This document shows positions 1 through 10,982 of a stretch of DNA of 64,000 bases, piece after piece. Source of the stretch: Fennellomyces sp. T-0311 (taxonomy: Eukaryota; Mucoromycota; Mucoromycetes; Mucorales; Lichtheimiaceae); NCBI GenBank assembly GCA_025266875.1, contig JALLLT010000024.1, positions 434,001-498,000 of the forward strand, read 5' to 3'. The notes below the pieces were generated by a model that was not told the DNA's origin, ran no database searches, and saw only the letters and a program-made list of their open reading frames with translations. Both the position numbers and the translations under genes were made by a program. How positions within the stretch are numbered: the stretch's first letter is position 1; each line of letters starts with the position of its first letter.

Positions 1-582
1 CCCGATCCAGCTGCCAGTAGGGATTGTATGCTGACTAACAGACCCGCCTGTATGCGAAAAAGGAGAGACCTAGTGCCCAGATCGATCATGTGGGCAACCC
101 ATAAATGATAGTGGTACTCTCCTTTGTACTATAATCTACTTTCCCTGAAAAATTACATAAGTTATGACGATTTACTCCAGTGGGTGTTTCTTTCAACCTG
201 TCTGGAATAAATTAAAAAAGCAGAATATCAGGCAATAATCCAAATATAGGAGTGCATTTCTGCATATATCCGTAATACCAAGATTCAATGTAATTGGGGA
301 GCTTCCTGTAAGCGATTTAAAAACCACATTACGGAATAGACCGTGTTCGCGCAAAGAAATGCTTCCCGTTTTCCTGCTATCCCGAAAACCACTAACTGTG
401 AGAAAAACACAACCATGCCGTAAAAGGGGCCAGGGAAATATTCTGCTGCTTTCCCGCTAAGATCTAGTCGAGTAAGAGTATAAGCCAGCCAATCGGATCA
501 TTCAACGTTCGTTATGTAACAGGTGAAGGGTCTAGCGGGAAAACCATGTAATCGACATACCACTACACCTATCGCGTCCACC
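1..582. other. Upstream intergenic region
   Basis: No coding region is supported here. The stretch is moderately AT-rich without a repeat that I can see. Its right end holds the promoter of the lactonase-like gene. Confidence 0.6.
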
Positions 583-590
583 TATATATA
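583..590 (+). promoter_or_regulatory. TATA-like element of lactonase-like gene
   Basis: The string TATATATA lies about 60 bp before the ATG at 650, a suitable place for a TATA box. No transcription start is known. Confidence 0.5.
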
Positions 591-649
591 GGCCAAGGTT
601 TGTCGTCAGGAGCGAGATCGCTCTTCATTGCCCCTTCCATTTGTTAACA

Positions 650-1823
650 ATGCGTTATTTGGCAACTCTGGCAACATTAGCATCAACGCTCATTCTCCAG
701 CATCGCGTAGTTCAAGCAATGCCCGTTTACGTATCCGGCTATACCGACAATGGGGGTCAAGGCATTTACTTGTATGATTGGGACGAAACTACCGGACAAC
801 TCACTGGTGGTTCGCTTGTGGCCGAGGCTAACGCTCCGTCATACTTTGTAACCAAGTTAAATACAAATACACTGTATGCCGTGAGTGAAGTTGGGGATTA
901 TGACGGCACTGGCGGTGGCTCAGTGATCGCATACAAGCGTAACCCGTCCGATGGGTCACTCACAGAGATAAACGAAGAAGCCACCTATGGTGCTTCCCCT
1001 TGTTATGCAGTGACGGACGGTGAAAATGTCTATACCGCGAATTACATGAGTGGTTCGGTATCATCCCTGCCGATCATTGCTTCTGGAGGCGTAGGTCCGC
1101 TTGGCTACCTACTCAATCACACCTCTCCGCCATCCGGTGGTGTCCCTGATCGCCAGGAAATGGCTCATGCTCACTCATTCGACTTCATCGACGAAAACTG
1201 GGCCGTCTCTTGCGACTTGGGAACTGATGAAGCAGTTGTGTACAAGCGAAAGCACAATGGCAAATATGTGCAATCAAGTGCATTCACTTTCCCCAATGGT
1301 ACTGGACCCCGACATGCAGCTGTTAGCCACAGTCGAGAACGTGTTTATGTCATGACCGAACTTGACCCACCCCAGGTGTTTGTGCTTGCATTCAACCGCA
1401 AGACTGGTAAGCTGACTGAAGTGGAACGACATCGCGCATCCCCAGAAGGACAGACAGGTGGTGGTGCTGAGATTGAGCTGTCACAGGACGGCAGATTCTT
1501 GTACGCGTCAGTACGTGATATCAATCTCATTGCGGTCTATGCTGTCGATCAAGGTACTGGAAAACTCAGCATCGTGGATTTCCAATCGACTGGCGGTGAC
1601 CATCCACGATACTTCAAGATCGATCCCTCCGGTAAATACTTGCTCGTTGGCAATATGGTCGGTATCCAACATCAGTGACGTTTGAAGTTGTTTACTAAGT
1701 TATTCAATTGCATAGAACTCGAACAACATCGTGGTGTTCAAGATCAACCAGGCGACTGGACTTTTGGAGGATGGACAAACCATCGAGCACCCACAGCCAA
1801 CTTGTTTCAAATTCTGGACTTAG
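650..1823 (+). CDS. Secreted lactonase-like seven-bladed beta-propeller protein
   Basis: This encodes a 371-aa protein of the 6-phosphogluconolactonase / carboxymuconate-cyclase-like beta-propeller family, which hydrolyses sugar lactones or related rings. The first 23 or so residues form a hydrophobic signal peptide ending near VQA, so secretion is likely. Blade signatures seen include YVSGYTDNG near the N-terminus, a GPRHAA motif in the middle, and the family ending NSNNIVVFKINQATG followed by HPQPTCFKFWT. Two exons are needed: 650-1657 and 1716-1823. The intron (58 bp) has a perfect TACTAAG branch site and a CATAG acceptor, but frame forces an unusual GTCGGT donor. Without splicing the protein stops 19 bp further on, just inside the intron, and loses the last blade. 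The ATG at 650 is the first in frame. The exact substrate cannot be read from sequence. Confidence 0.85.
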
Positions 1824-2427
1824 AGAGATATTTAATATTACATATAAACTTTTGCTGGGCGAACAGTGACAATCTACCTGGGATGCTATGTACGTACATA
1901 CGTGCAGTTGTCGAGTTCTTGATACTTTGGCGTTGAGATGTATCCTATACTATATATATTAATTGAGCAACTGCTGCATTTGGCATCAATAGCTACTACT
2001 CTGATGGAAAGTAGAGCAAGAAGAGTGAATGAAATGCGATGCATATATCATTCACAGTTTCCCAGTGCGGTCCTAATAAGTAGAAGTGACAAAGCATGAA
2101 CTTATACAATCTATACCATTCGTAGGTATGCGGTTTAAAATCGCTCTTGTTGGTACATCAGCGGTATATGGATGAGGTAGCGACAAGGATGGATATACAT
2201 TAGGCGACTAAACCGACTGTGAAATCTAGCGCATCAACTGGATTAAGGCACCAGAGCCATCAATTTAACCTCAGACGAAAACTAGAGTTTTGGATACTCA
2301 CACATTACCCATGCCGATTACAAGCCATCGCTTTGATGATGTACGCGATCTTTGTGAAACCCCATCCAGACGAACATACTGAACGTTTCTATAGAAAAAA
2401 CGGCTCATATATACGCTTACCACGCCT
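1824..2427. other. Intergenic region
   Basis: AT-rich spacer between two forward genes. Only short unsupported reading frames occur, and no clear TATA element precedes the next ATG. Confidence 0.5.
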
Positions 2428-4257
2428 ATGTCCGATGGTGCTATAACCGAGCATGTTACGGCAGAACAATTACTATCATACGGTCCTGAATTTGTTGAAT
2501 TATACCAATACTTTCACAGCGATAGCCCGACTCTGCCGCTTGAAAAGAAACGAGAGCATAGGGGTGAAATACAATCGAAAATTGAAGTCATGATCCTGCA
2601 CTACATGGAAGAGGAGCACTGTTTGTATCAATGTGTATAAAACATAACCGAAGGGACGCTATCTGACACGGCTTATCCAATAGATGATGCAGCCATGGAT
2701 ATCATCAAACGAATAGTGACAGCACGACGACAGCCTTCAAAGTAAGCTATTGATGTAAGTCACGTTCTACGGCGACTAATTTCCTCCAACAGAAACATTC
2801 TTTTGGCTTTGTTTGACTTTATCTTGAGACCTGCGATGGTGTTACGGCGACGAACGCCAAAGGAAATCTTGCAACTGACTCAGGAAGCTCAGCGGATGCT
2901 CTTTTACATATTGGAGTGCTTTGGCCCTGGTGCATTCGGCGAGATCTGGGTTATGTTCAAGCCGAATTTCTTTGGGCGCTTACACCAGCGGCGGGCGGTA
3001 CAGGCAGCAATGGAAGTGGATAACGATGACGACGAAGATGATGAGCCATATGAGTGCTCACTTACTGAGTTTGACGATTTCTGGGATCTGGCTGCCAATT
3101 GCTTCAGGTATCAGGAGGCACGAGTAAGGAACCAGCCACAAACTGAACGACCGTCACTAAAGGCAGCTGCGGGACATATGGTAAGGAGGATCTCGTGCTG
3201 GGCAAAAGCAGGGCTAAAAAAAGAACAATGCAGCGTCGACGGATGGTTCTGGATGTACTGATAACCGTCTTGGAAGCCGATTTACGGCACCGACGAGGTT
3301 TGCGGGAGAGAACTTGGGCGCAGGTGCGCAGCTGATACACTTTATAGAAAACGGCATGGAACAATGTGTATTTTTGGGAATGATAAGAAAGGACAGCGAG
3401 GGCCAGCGGACCCAGTTCGATCGGTATCTGGATATCATCTTTAGCGCGTTTGGGAGCCACATGGGCGACGATGGACGGCCAGCCCAATTAAAGGACGCGG
3501 AGGCTGCAGAATTCGCAGGACGACTTTTAAATATGGCAAGTGATTCTAAAAGCACGTCGGCTCTACATTTTTGACAGCTGACAGCAGCGAGATGTTTAGC
3601 TTGCCGTGCTTTCATACAGCGACAATCTCGTGACTCCGGCGCCGCTGGTTGATCAAACGTATCGTCGGTTCACAAAGCTTGACGTCGATAGCTGTGCTAA
3701 TCTAATCCAGGTAATGCCTATCTGAAACAAGAAGGACCGTGCATTTCGCTGACCGTCATCTCAAGATTATCAAGTGCACCACCTTCCTTTCCGCCGTGTG
3801 TGATCTGTATCTCTCCGACTCAGACTGCTCGTGCGTGCCCAAGCAGTATCAAGGGCTACGAAAGGGCAGAAACGCTTCGCTTAGTGTGGACAAGCTGCTG
3901 CACTTTAATATGCGCACTCGCCCACTGCGGATGCAATCTCTTGAAGATGTATATCGTCATGTGATGGTCGTCGTATGGCGATACAAGCTGTTTTTCAGCG
4001 AGCGGTCGTTGCGCTGTGATGCATGCTTCACCAAGAACGGTGTGACGTGTATAATCAACAAGCCGGTGACTACGGTGACATCCATGGACCAGATTAAGAT
4101 CATTGAGAGCGGGACGGATGTGATCCAGGGATGGAAAAAGCATGTTGAAGAGATGACCGAGCAAGTTCGTAGTGGACATGGCGACTCGGAGGCGGACGAC
4201 AAACGGCTGGCGCGGCAGATACAATGGGCCATTGAGACGCTGGAGCTGTGTATGTAA
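2428..4257 (+). CDS. Hypothetical protein of unknown family, six exons
   Basis: I do not recognise this 521-aa protein. The proposed exons are 2428-2632, 2684-2741, 2793-3180, 3224-3555, 3620-3710 and 3766-4257; the introns are 43-64 bp and every junction keeps frame. Most splice sites are ordinary, but the donor at 3556 (GTCGGC) and the 43-bp intron 3181-3223 are weaker. The protein looks globular and mostly helical. It has an acidic patch (DNDDDEDDE) roughly 200 residues in, a linker rich in Gly, Ser and Thr, and a C-terminal half with paired cysteines (DSDCSC, then RCDACF). There is no signal peptide or membrane segment. The cysteine pairs could bind metal, but spacing is not a known finger. 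The continuous frame through six exons argues for a real gene. Function is unknown. Confidence 0.6.
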
Positions 4258-4934
4258 AAGAGAGAGGGCGTTTGTATATAGTTTGCATTATCATAGTTTA
4301 CTGTACAGCTTATCATTAATCTACCTTGGCTTTCCTTATTATTTGCTACCAAATTCTGCTTTACACCTGGACCATCATGTGGGAAAAGCAAAAAGAGCAT
4401 GAGACCTTCTGTGCTGTAATTTTGATATACGCATCTTTGCGGATGTTGATTTCAATGCAAGCAAAGTAAACAAAAGTTTACTATATACGCAACAAAGTCC
4501 AGACCATGCGGCTCATGCTCGCTCGATATCGTCCAGCAGAGGCTGCGGTGACCAAGCGAGCCATCAGCAATCGCATCCACGGGCAAAGAACCGACTGTGT
4601 GTATTTTCCCAAAATAACAAAAGGTAAAAAGGCGTCCCTCTGCCAGAGAATTAGAAAGTAAATTAAACAGCAAGGAACGGTCTTTCTTTTCGAGAATGTT
4701 TGTTGTATGTACGTAAATACAAGTATGCAAATATTTTGATGGCGACTGAGTTGGATTGGCGTGATGGAGTTGGGAGGAGAGAAGTTAAAAAGTGTGTAAT
4801 ATAGAGTCATTGTGTCTGTAGCCGACAGCGTCGACTCTTCTGATTATTACTATTTGGCTGTGTAAGCATGTGCGTCGTGCGAATGTGCCACGTATGGTAT
4901 ACAACTAACCTCTTTGCTGGTTTTTTTTTGCGTT
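4258..4934. other. Intergenic region
   Basis: Presumed 3' flank of the unknown gene. An unproven 51-codon forward frame (4506-4661), unusually rich in Arg and Lys, lies in a locally GC-rich patch. Nothing else is seen. Confidence 0.4.
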
Positions 4935-4940
4935 TTTATT
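4935..4940 (-). terminator. AATAAA polyadenylation-type signal of microprotein
   Basis: AATAAA on the reverse strand lies four bases past the stop codon of the 41-aa reading frame. It is followed by an A-rich run, as expected for a compact fungal 3' end. Confidence 0.4.
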
Positions 4941-4944
4941 ATCA

Positions 4945-5070
4945 TCACTTGAGATCATGGCCACAATGTGGACACCACGTCGTCGAATAGTAAATTTTGT
5001 GCAGCAGGCAGTAGTTAGTGTGGGGATACCCCTTATTCGCAAATCTTGATGTGTTTGTGCACTGGGACAT
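4945..5070 (-). CDS. Probable 41-aa Cys/His-rich microprotein
   Basis: This short frame encodes 41 residues with Cys at 4, 21, 33 and 36 and His at 17, 24, 35 and 38, and it ends in CPHCGHDLK. The CPHC knuckle and paired Cys/His residues resemble a small zinc ribbon. What makes it a gene candidate is its setting: a TATA-like element at 5138-5145, a strongly pyrimidine-rich leader (about 5078-5125) directly before the ATG, and an AATAAA immediately after the stop. No paralogue is seen in the window. It could also be the last exon of a longer gene, since the frame stays open upstream. Function unknown. Confidence 0.45.
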   Translation of the reverse strand: MSQCTNTSRFANKGYPHTNYCLLHKIYYSTTWCPHCGHDLK

Positions 5071-5137
5071 GTCGGGTAAAAGAAGAGATAAAGCAGTGGA
5101 AGAGGAGCGAAGAAAAGAAGGGCGGAAAGCATCAAGA

Positions 5138-5145
5138 ATATATAT
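5138..5145 (-). promoter_or_regulatory. TATA-like element before microprotein
   Basis: ATATATAT on the reverse strand, about 70 bp upstream of the ATG at 5070, with a pyrimidine-rich tract between the two. Confidence 0.4.
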
Positions 5146-8126
5146 GAAAAAGAATGGGAACACATACACGCGCGCACGCCACTTACGAACGTGTAGAAGA
5201 AAACCCAATCTTTTTATGTGCTATTCCATAACAATGATACATGCTTCTGCTTTTGGACACTGGCAAAAAAAAGTCCATGTAACGACCCATGGATGTGTTA
5301 CGAAGCAGAACCCATCATCATCACGGGGACTCGCTTTGATTGGTAGGAAAGTCGCCTTGATGGGCCTGTGTGCAAAGACCACTCAGCCGTTGGAACACAA
5401 ATCACCAAATCACCAGGCGATCCCCGAAAAAAAAATCTTTTTAGCACAGACGTTCTTTTTGGCCTTCTGTGCTTGACAACTTTATTGCCGGAGATTCATT
5501 CTGATCTCTGATCTCCCCGCAATCTGCTCTACTTCTACTATGCACAGATAAAGAGAAAAAGAGTGAATTTGATTAATAACTAGTGGTCTCTATGGCAACG
5601 TAGCGAAGATGTGTTGGTAGCGTAATTCTGACTCGGGAGAGTCCATCATTTTTGATGCGAGGCGATGATGGGGCTTCCTACCTTGCATTTTGAATTACCA
5701 TTTTCCCGGTGCATCAAACTGTCTTTTTTTGTGCGAGGTTGGTTCCAGAGCATCCGTGCTTGCAACACGGCTCTGAACAAACGAAAATGATCGTCAATGT
5801 GTGTAGTTTTAAAATTTCTCAGTAGGTACATAAATCCGAAACGCCTTTTGTTGCTGAGAAAAGGTGGAGATATCAATTCATGCAACAAGTACGCCAGTAT
5901 ATACACTAAATACACATCATCAAGATTGAGCTTGCATGGACACCGTTTTTTTTAGATGCTTCTACTTTTCTAATTGTCATGTTGCTACGCGGGTGATAAC
6001 ACCGCCGTACCATCGTATGCACCACATCGTCTGTATAACCTATTCACGAGCCTGTACAAATGAGTAACGGTATCTGCATCTTACTCGTCACAGGATACAC
6101 GAACCCATGAATATTAAACGCCCAACCTTGAAGTGAAACGAAGGCCTTCCGAAAGGAGGGCCTATAATGACGGGCGATTGGGGGAGAGAGAGACGGAAAT
6201 GCGCAGCCATCGTCTTATAACTAGCTGTTGGGGTACCCTGATTTTTTTTGCCACCAACTCGTCAACTTGCGCGGAATATCGCCCATTTTCTTTTTAGTTG
6301 TTGTTTTTTTACCAGATCCAAATGTAGAAAGACATGCACAAATATAACACTAGGAAAAGAATCAATGCATGCCGTTGTTACTGACTGACATATGCTCTTG
6401 ACCCCTTTGGTTTTGCAGGTTATCTATCGTCACTCGGTGGTTTAGGCTTCCGAGCTACGTTACACCGAACAATCATGGGAGCATAGTTGTGGTTTTGTTT
6501 GGAGTGGCATTTTAGGATTAGACGTATGGTCACCGAAAAGATGGGGACCATGAGATTTGTATACACACTTGCGATTGTCCCGAATTTTAAAGACGTACGA
6601 CATGACCATGTTAGTTATTGAAGATCAAGCTCGGATGGTCATCCGCTAGATTGTTTACCTACTCTTGCCTTTTTACAATGTAAATACGATGGTGAAATTG
6701 AATACAGAAAGGATCGGATAGCCAAGAATCAATGATTAAAAATATTGAGCAAGGATACACTAGTTTGCACATGAACTAAACCCATAAAAGCCTTGTTCAC
6801 GCGCTTGTCAGAGGGATACAACTTCTTGTTTCGTCGATAGGTTGTTATTATTATTTCAAATTTCATCAGAGTTCTTTGGGTTGTGTAAAGTTCTTTTGCG
6901 GCACAGGACCAGAATTCTGCCAAGAAAAAAATAACGGCAGACCCCCTGTTTTAACGTTTTTTTGCATGACAATCAAATAGGATGTTTTGCAATGAAAGTT
7001 AGTCCAAGTATTCATTGCATACTCTATGAATAATTAAAATAGAGCTGTTTTTTAAGGTTAAGATCACTGCTGCTCAAAACGTCATATCCTACAACGGTTA
7101 GTGTTTTCCAATATTCAAGGCGATGATAAAGTGCGGGACTGTCGCACAAACCAGTAAGATCGTATGTACACTTATGGTCTTGGGAACCAAGAATATGGTG
7201 CGCCTATCTAGGAAAAACCCAAAAAGAAAATTGATTGCGATATCGTTGGCCCAGTGACACGAAGAGGTCGTTGCTTAATTTATTATACCATTTTTCATAA
7301 AAAAAGGTGAATGTCACGCATATTTTCGCATTTGCTAGTCTAGCATGAATAAGTAAATGGAGGGAGTAAACTGACAATCGACTGCTGAACGGAGCACCAC
7401 TTTTAAGGTTTCAAACATATACCGATTAAGCCGTTTTAGGTGCTATAAGTAGGAAAGGGTTTGACAGCGAGGGCAGCTCCACAGTGGATCTACAGCTATG
7501 CTTTTGGATACATCACGTACGTACAAGCAGAAGTATATGGCGATATTAAAAATTTAGGCACAAGATGTGTAACTGGTGATGATCTCTCAAGCTTTTTTCT
7601 TGGGGTTGATGCGCATGACTTTGAGTCGCTTTTTTTACATGATAATGCACTCATGTAAAAGCAGCGAGGCTTGGATCTTGGTTACAATATCCAAATATAT
7701 AACAACCGTCTCACCGTAAAGCAAAGCTTAACAAATTTGATGTGCAAGGACATCTAAATGACGTGCGTATCTACAAGAAAAAAGCTTATCCATCGATCGT
7801 CGAAATGTCGATATTGACAAAGCAAACTATAGGGTCATCAGTGATCGAACAGGGAAACATGTCGAATTACATAACGAATATTTCGTACAGCGCATCAATT
7901 TTAGATGGAGAACACACGTGCACAGCTACGTATGTGCATGCGTGATAAGAAATAAAGTATACTACTGGAATATGTCCCTTAGAAACTTAAACACTTTCAC
8001 CACGTATGTAACCAGTTCCACCAGATTCGATTGTCAGATGCGATAAATTTCAATGTCTGTAGCACAAATGTATTGTTTTTGACGTATGCGCTTTAAAATT
8101 ATATATACATGTAGATGGCTCCTCCT
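5146..8126. other. Gene-poor AT-rich region
   Basis: About 3 kb with no reading frame that resembles a protein family. Frames at 5018-5476, 5646-5915, 7461-7658 and 7742-7945 lack family signatures, splice partners or leader signals. No terminal inverted repeat or tandem array was noticed. Confidence 0.5.
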
Positions 8127-9863
8127 TTATATCATCTCCAATAGGCGATAATAATCTTCAATGACATTCTCAAACGTTTGATCCAGCTTATCTTTCCGAT
8201 CATCGGGTTCCAAATCTCGCAAAGAATCCTATTGAAAACGGTGGTTACTATATGCTATTGACCGATGAGAAGTTCTCTTTTTCCGTACGAGATTGAACAA
8301 GTATAGCCGCCGTTTCACCTGGATTCTGAATAATTTGTACTCCTCCTTCTGCAGCTTGTTTACTCTGGAAAGCAGATACATTTCTACGCACCGCTGCATT
8401 TGTCGCTACAAAATATTAGGTTTAGGGTACACTCTTATATACCACAAAGGTCATCTTACATCAGTCATCTTGTATTTTTGTCGAAGTTCCTTCATTGTCT
8501 TTCTCGACACTGGTGCAACCAGACCATCAAAGGCATTATGCTTGCTCAAGTATCGCATATCATTCCTGTCCCGCATATCAGCAAGCTCTTCACTAGGATC
8601 CTCCACAGTAAGCTCCTTTACGTCGGTCCGTGCCATCACCGTCTGATATATGATTCGATATAGTTCACCTAGAACATTGGAAAATGTTACCACCAAAAAA
8701 ATGTAGCCTCACCACCGAAAAAAGCATACCGCCGTGACCTTTCTTTTGGAACGGTGGCAGGATCAGGAACTGGCTGTATCGATCGGTCAATCACCTTTTC
8801 AGCTCACTGTTGACAAACAGAAAAGTTACCTGATCCTCAAACGCGTATACTCGGGCCAATAGAAGAACGGATAGGTCGTACAGTAACCGACGAAATGATA
8901 AACATCAGAGCCACCGGCATTCTGACGCTTAAAACTATTGCTCGGTCAAAATAAAATCACATGCCGCATATTTTGTAGCTACTCACACTGTGTAAACTTC
9001 CCACTTGTCATCATCCTCTTCAATGTAACTCGATCCTTCAATAAGCAACAGGACAAAAAACTGCATGCGACGGTGATATTCTCTAAAACGTGGATCCACT
9101 AGCGATGCCTTTCAACACCCTGATGAGTTCAAATCGACGATATATTCGCAACAACAACCTACTCTGTAGATCTCGAAATGCTCTTCCTCGCCTGTGTCTG
9201 ACTGTTGCGTATATTCGTGAACCTTTTCGCCAATAGGGCGGAATGACTCGGCGTCTTCTTGTACCATGCGCAGAAACTCGTCATAGTTTGAATAGCAATC
9301 TATATACCATCTAAGCGTTTGGGGCGCTCTTCTCTCTCAAGCTTGTAGTACCTTGTTTTGGAAGAAAATCCAAGATCATGCCGTAGACGTCGTCAGCAGC
9401 TTCGGGGGCAGCATCAGTTGATGACGACGATGACGGTTCGTATTTCTGATCGTAATCGATGCGAGGGTAAATGCGGAGCGATCCCGATGCATACGAAATC
9501 TACCGAAAAAGAAAAATGTGAATCAAAAAAGCGTAATTGTGTTGCTTGTGGTCGGCATCTCACACCTTGATCGAAAGTCCTTTGTACCCAAAGACTACTT
9601 CTTGTTCACCAAATATGGGGTAAGTGAAAGTAGGGTTGAACTTTGTGTACGAAACTGGCTCTGAATCTTGATGATCTAGCTGTGGATGCACTAAAAGACT
9701 ATTGTTACATAATGCAAAAAGAAAACACGCGTTAAATGTTAAGACTATTACCTAATCGAAGCTCCATGCATTCGGTTGTTTTGCAGATCCAAGGCGCAAG
9801 ATGCGCAACATTGGCAGAATTGGCCATTTCTTGGGCTTGGGGCGTGGAGGCAGCTGCACCCAT
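8127..9863 (-). CDS. HAT1: Histone acetyltransferase type B catalytic subunit
   Basis: HAT1 acetylates free histone H4 at Lys5 and Lys12 before nuclear import and chromatin assembly, usually with an RbAp46/Hat2 partner. The model has ten exons: 9752-9863, 9566-9690, 9352-9499, 9163-9299, 8987-9108, 8830-8934, 8730-8773, 8460-8668, 8289-8405 and 8127-8228, giving 406 aa with every phase consistent. Conserved features include the N-terminal domain motif TYPIFGE with GYKGL, the region RRMQFFVLLLIEGSSYIE, the acetyl-CoA loop QFLILPPFQKKGHG (about residues 251-264, with QKKGHG as the Q/RxxGxG motif) and VEDP, where Glu287 is the likely general base. The C-terminal helical domain is complete. The first residues are poorly conserved, so the start (ATG at 9863) is less certain than the rest. 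Confidence 0.95.
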
Positions 9864-10500
9864 TGATACTGGAAAACTTTAAATGCGGTTGTCAGGTACA
9901 CTCAGCGTGCTTTTGATGACTCTGCTCGGAATTACTTTTAAGCAGCTAGTAGCAGCCGCCTGCTGTTCTTTGCCCAGCAAACGAGAACAGAAGTATCCCA
10001 TACTAAGTAATGATAAAGCACAGCCGAAGAGACGCGAAACTTTGTGCATAGCTTAGAGCGTTCAGGCCTATACAAAAGTTTACGTACCGAGTCTTGTAAT
10101 GTAGAAGATTGGGACTGTAGCACCGACCTTTTATTAAATGCTTTGGACAGAAATAATGGGGCGAATAGCGGTGACCAACTGCGGGCAGTTTGAACCAGAA
10201 GCACATTTATGACGTTTTACATAAATCAGCGTAACTGGATAGAGAAATATGATTCCAGGAGGTCAACTGCTCGCGTTGCCAAACAGTGTGGTGTCCCTTT
10301 TTCGATGACAATGGCTACCCATGCACGTCGTACAACGTCGAGAAATTATATAACTACATCAGGAGGCTCCATTTCTTGACACTACTTCTTGTCTCGCAAC
10401 CATTGCGGTTTTTTTTTATTTTGCAGCCTATGTTCAGCAATGAGTGATCTTTAACTAGATTAGCTATTACATCATTAACAATTCCATCTCAAATACGTCC
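9864..10500. other. Intergenic region upstream of HAT1
   Basis: Reverse frames at 9938-10206 have no family resemblance. The region presumably carries the HAT1 promoter; no clear TATA element was identified. Confidence 0.4.
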
Positions 10501-10512
10501 ATGCCAGTCGGT

Positions 10513-10835
10513 TCACGTTTTTACGTGTGTTTGAATTTTCGGGCACGGTCCAACAGCCTTGCCCGTTCCATGACGCACGTCAGTTTTGGATATGGATACA
10601 AAGCGCCTTGTACGGAATGGTTCGTCGGCTGACATGGAGCACGTTAAAGCCAAGATAGAATATCGTAATATCGTCTGCTCCCATGCCATGCGTGGCAACA
10701 GATCTGCTCCAGTATGGTCGCGAGATTCCGACCTTTGAGATCGGCACGTTGAAAGAGTGCTCTCATATCTGCAATGCTCTCCATACGACCCAAGAGGGCC
10801 AAGATCCTCGCGTTGACTTGATCGACATCTGTCAT
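10513..10835 (-). CDS. Possible small two-exon helical protein, unknown
   Basis: The reverse strand from the ATG at 10835 encodes about 45 residues of amphipathic, coiled-coil-like sequence (MTDVDQVNARILALLGRMES, then a RALFQRADLKG stretch). The frame must then splice. A donor after the codon for Ile45 (GTTGCC) and an acceptor near 10626 give a tail that stops at 10513. A different acceptor near 10606 gives another open tail ending in RARLLDRARKF. I cannot choose between them and do not recognise the family. The ATG lies 147 bp from the divergent NUMOD/HNH-like gene, so the two may share a promoter. Confidence 0.3.
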
Positions 10836-10982
10836 GGAAAAAGTGCGGATAAAAGACGATTCATATTTACGTCAGAGCAATGTTATGGTTCAAAGAGCTA
10901 CCCAATAAATATTTGGCATGCGTATCACAAGCAGTTTCGGAACTGTCCCGTAAACTTTAATTTTTTCATCGGCCATTTCACA

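Noticed and set aside
4506..4661. 51-codon basic forward frame in a GC-rich patch
   Set aside because: Protein-like composition but no leader, no recognisable motif and no way to test conservation here.
5018..5476. 152-codon forward frame
   Set aside because: It is antisense to the microprotein leader; its Lys/Arg/Glu-rich part is simply the complement of the CT block, and no family or splice partner is seen.
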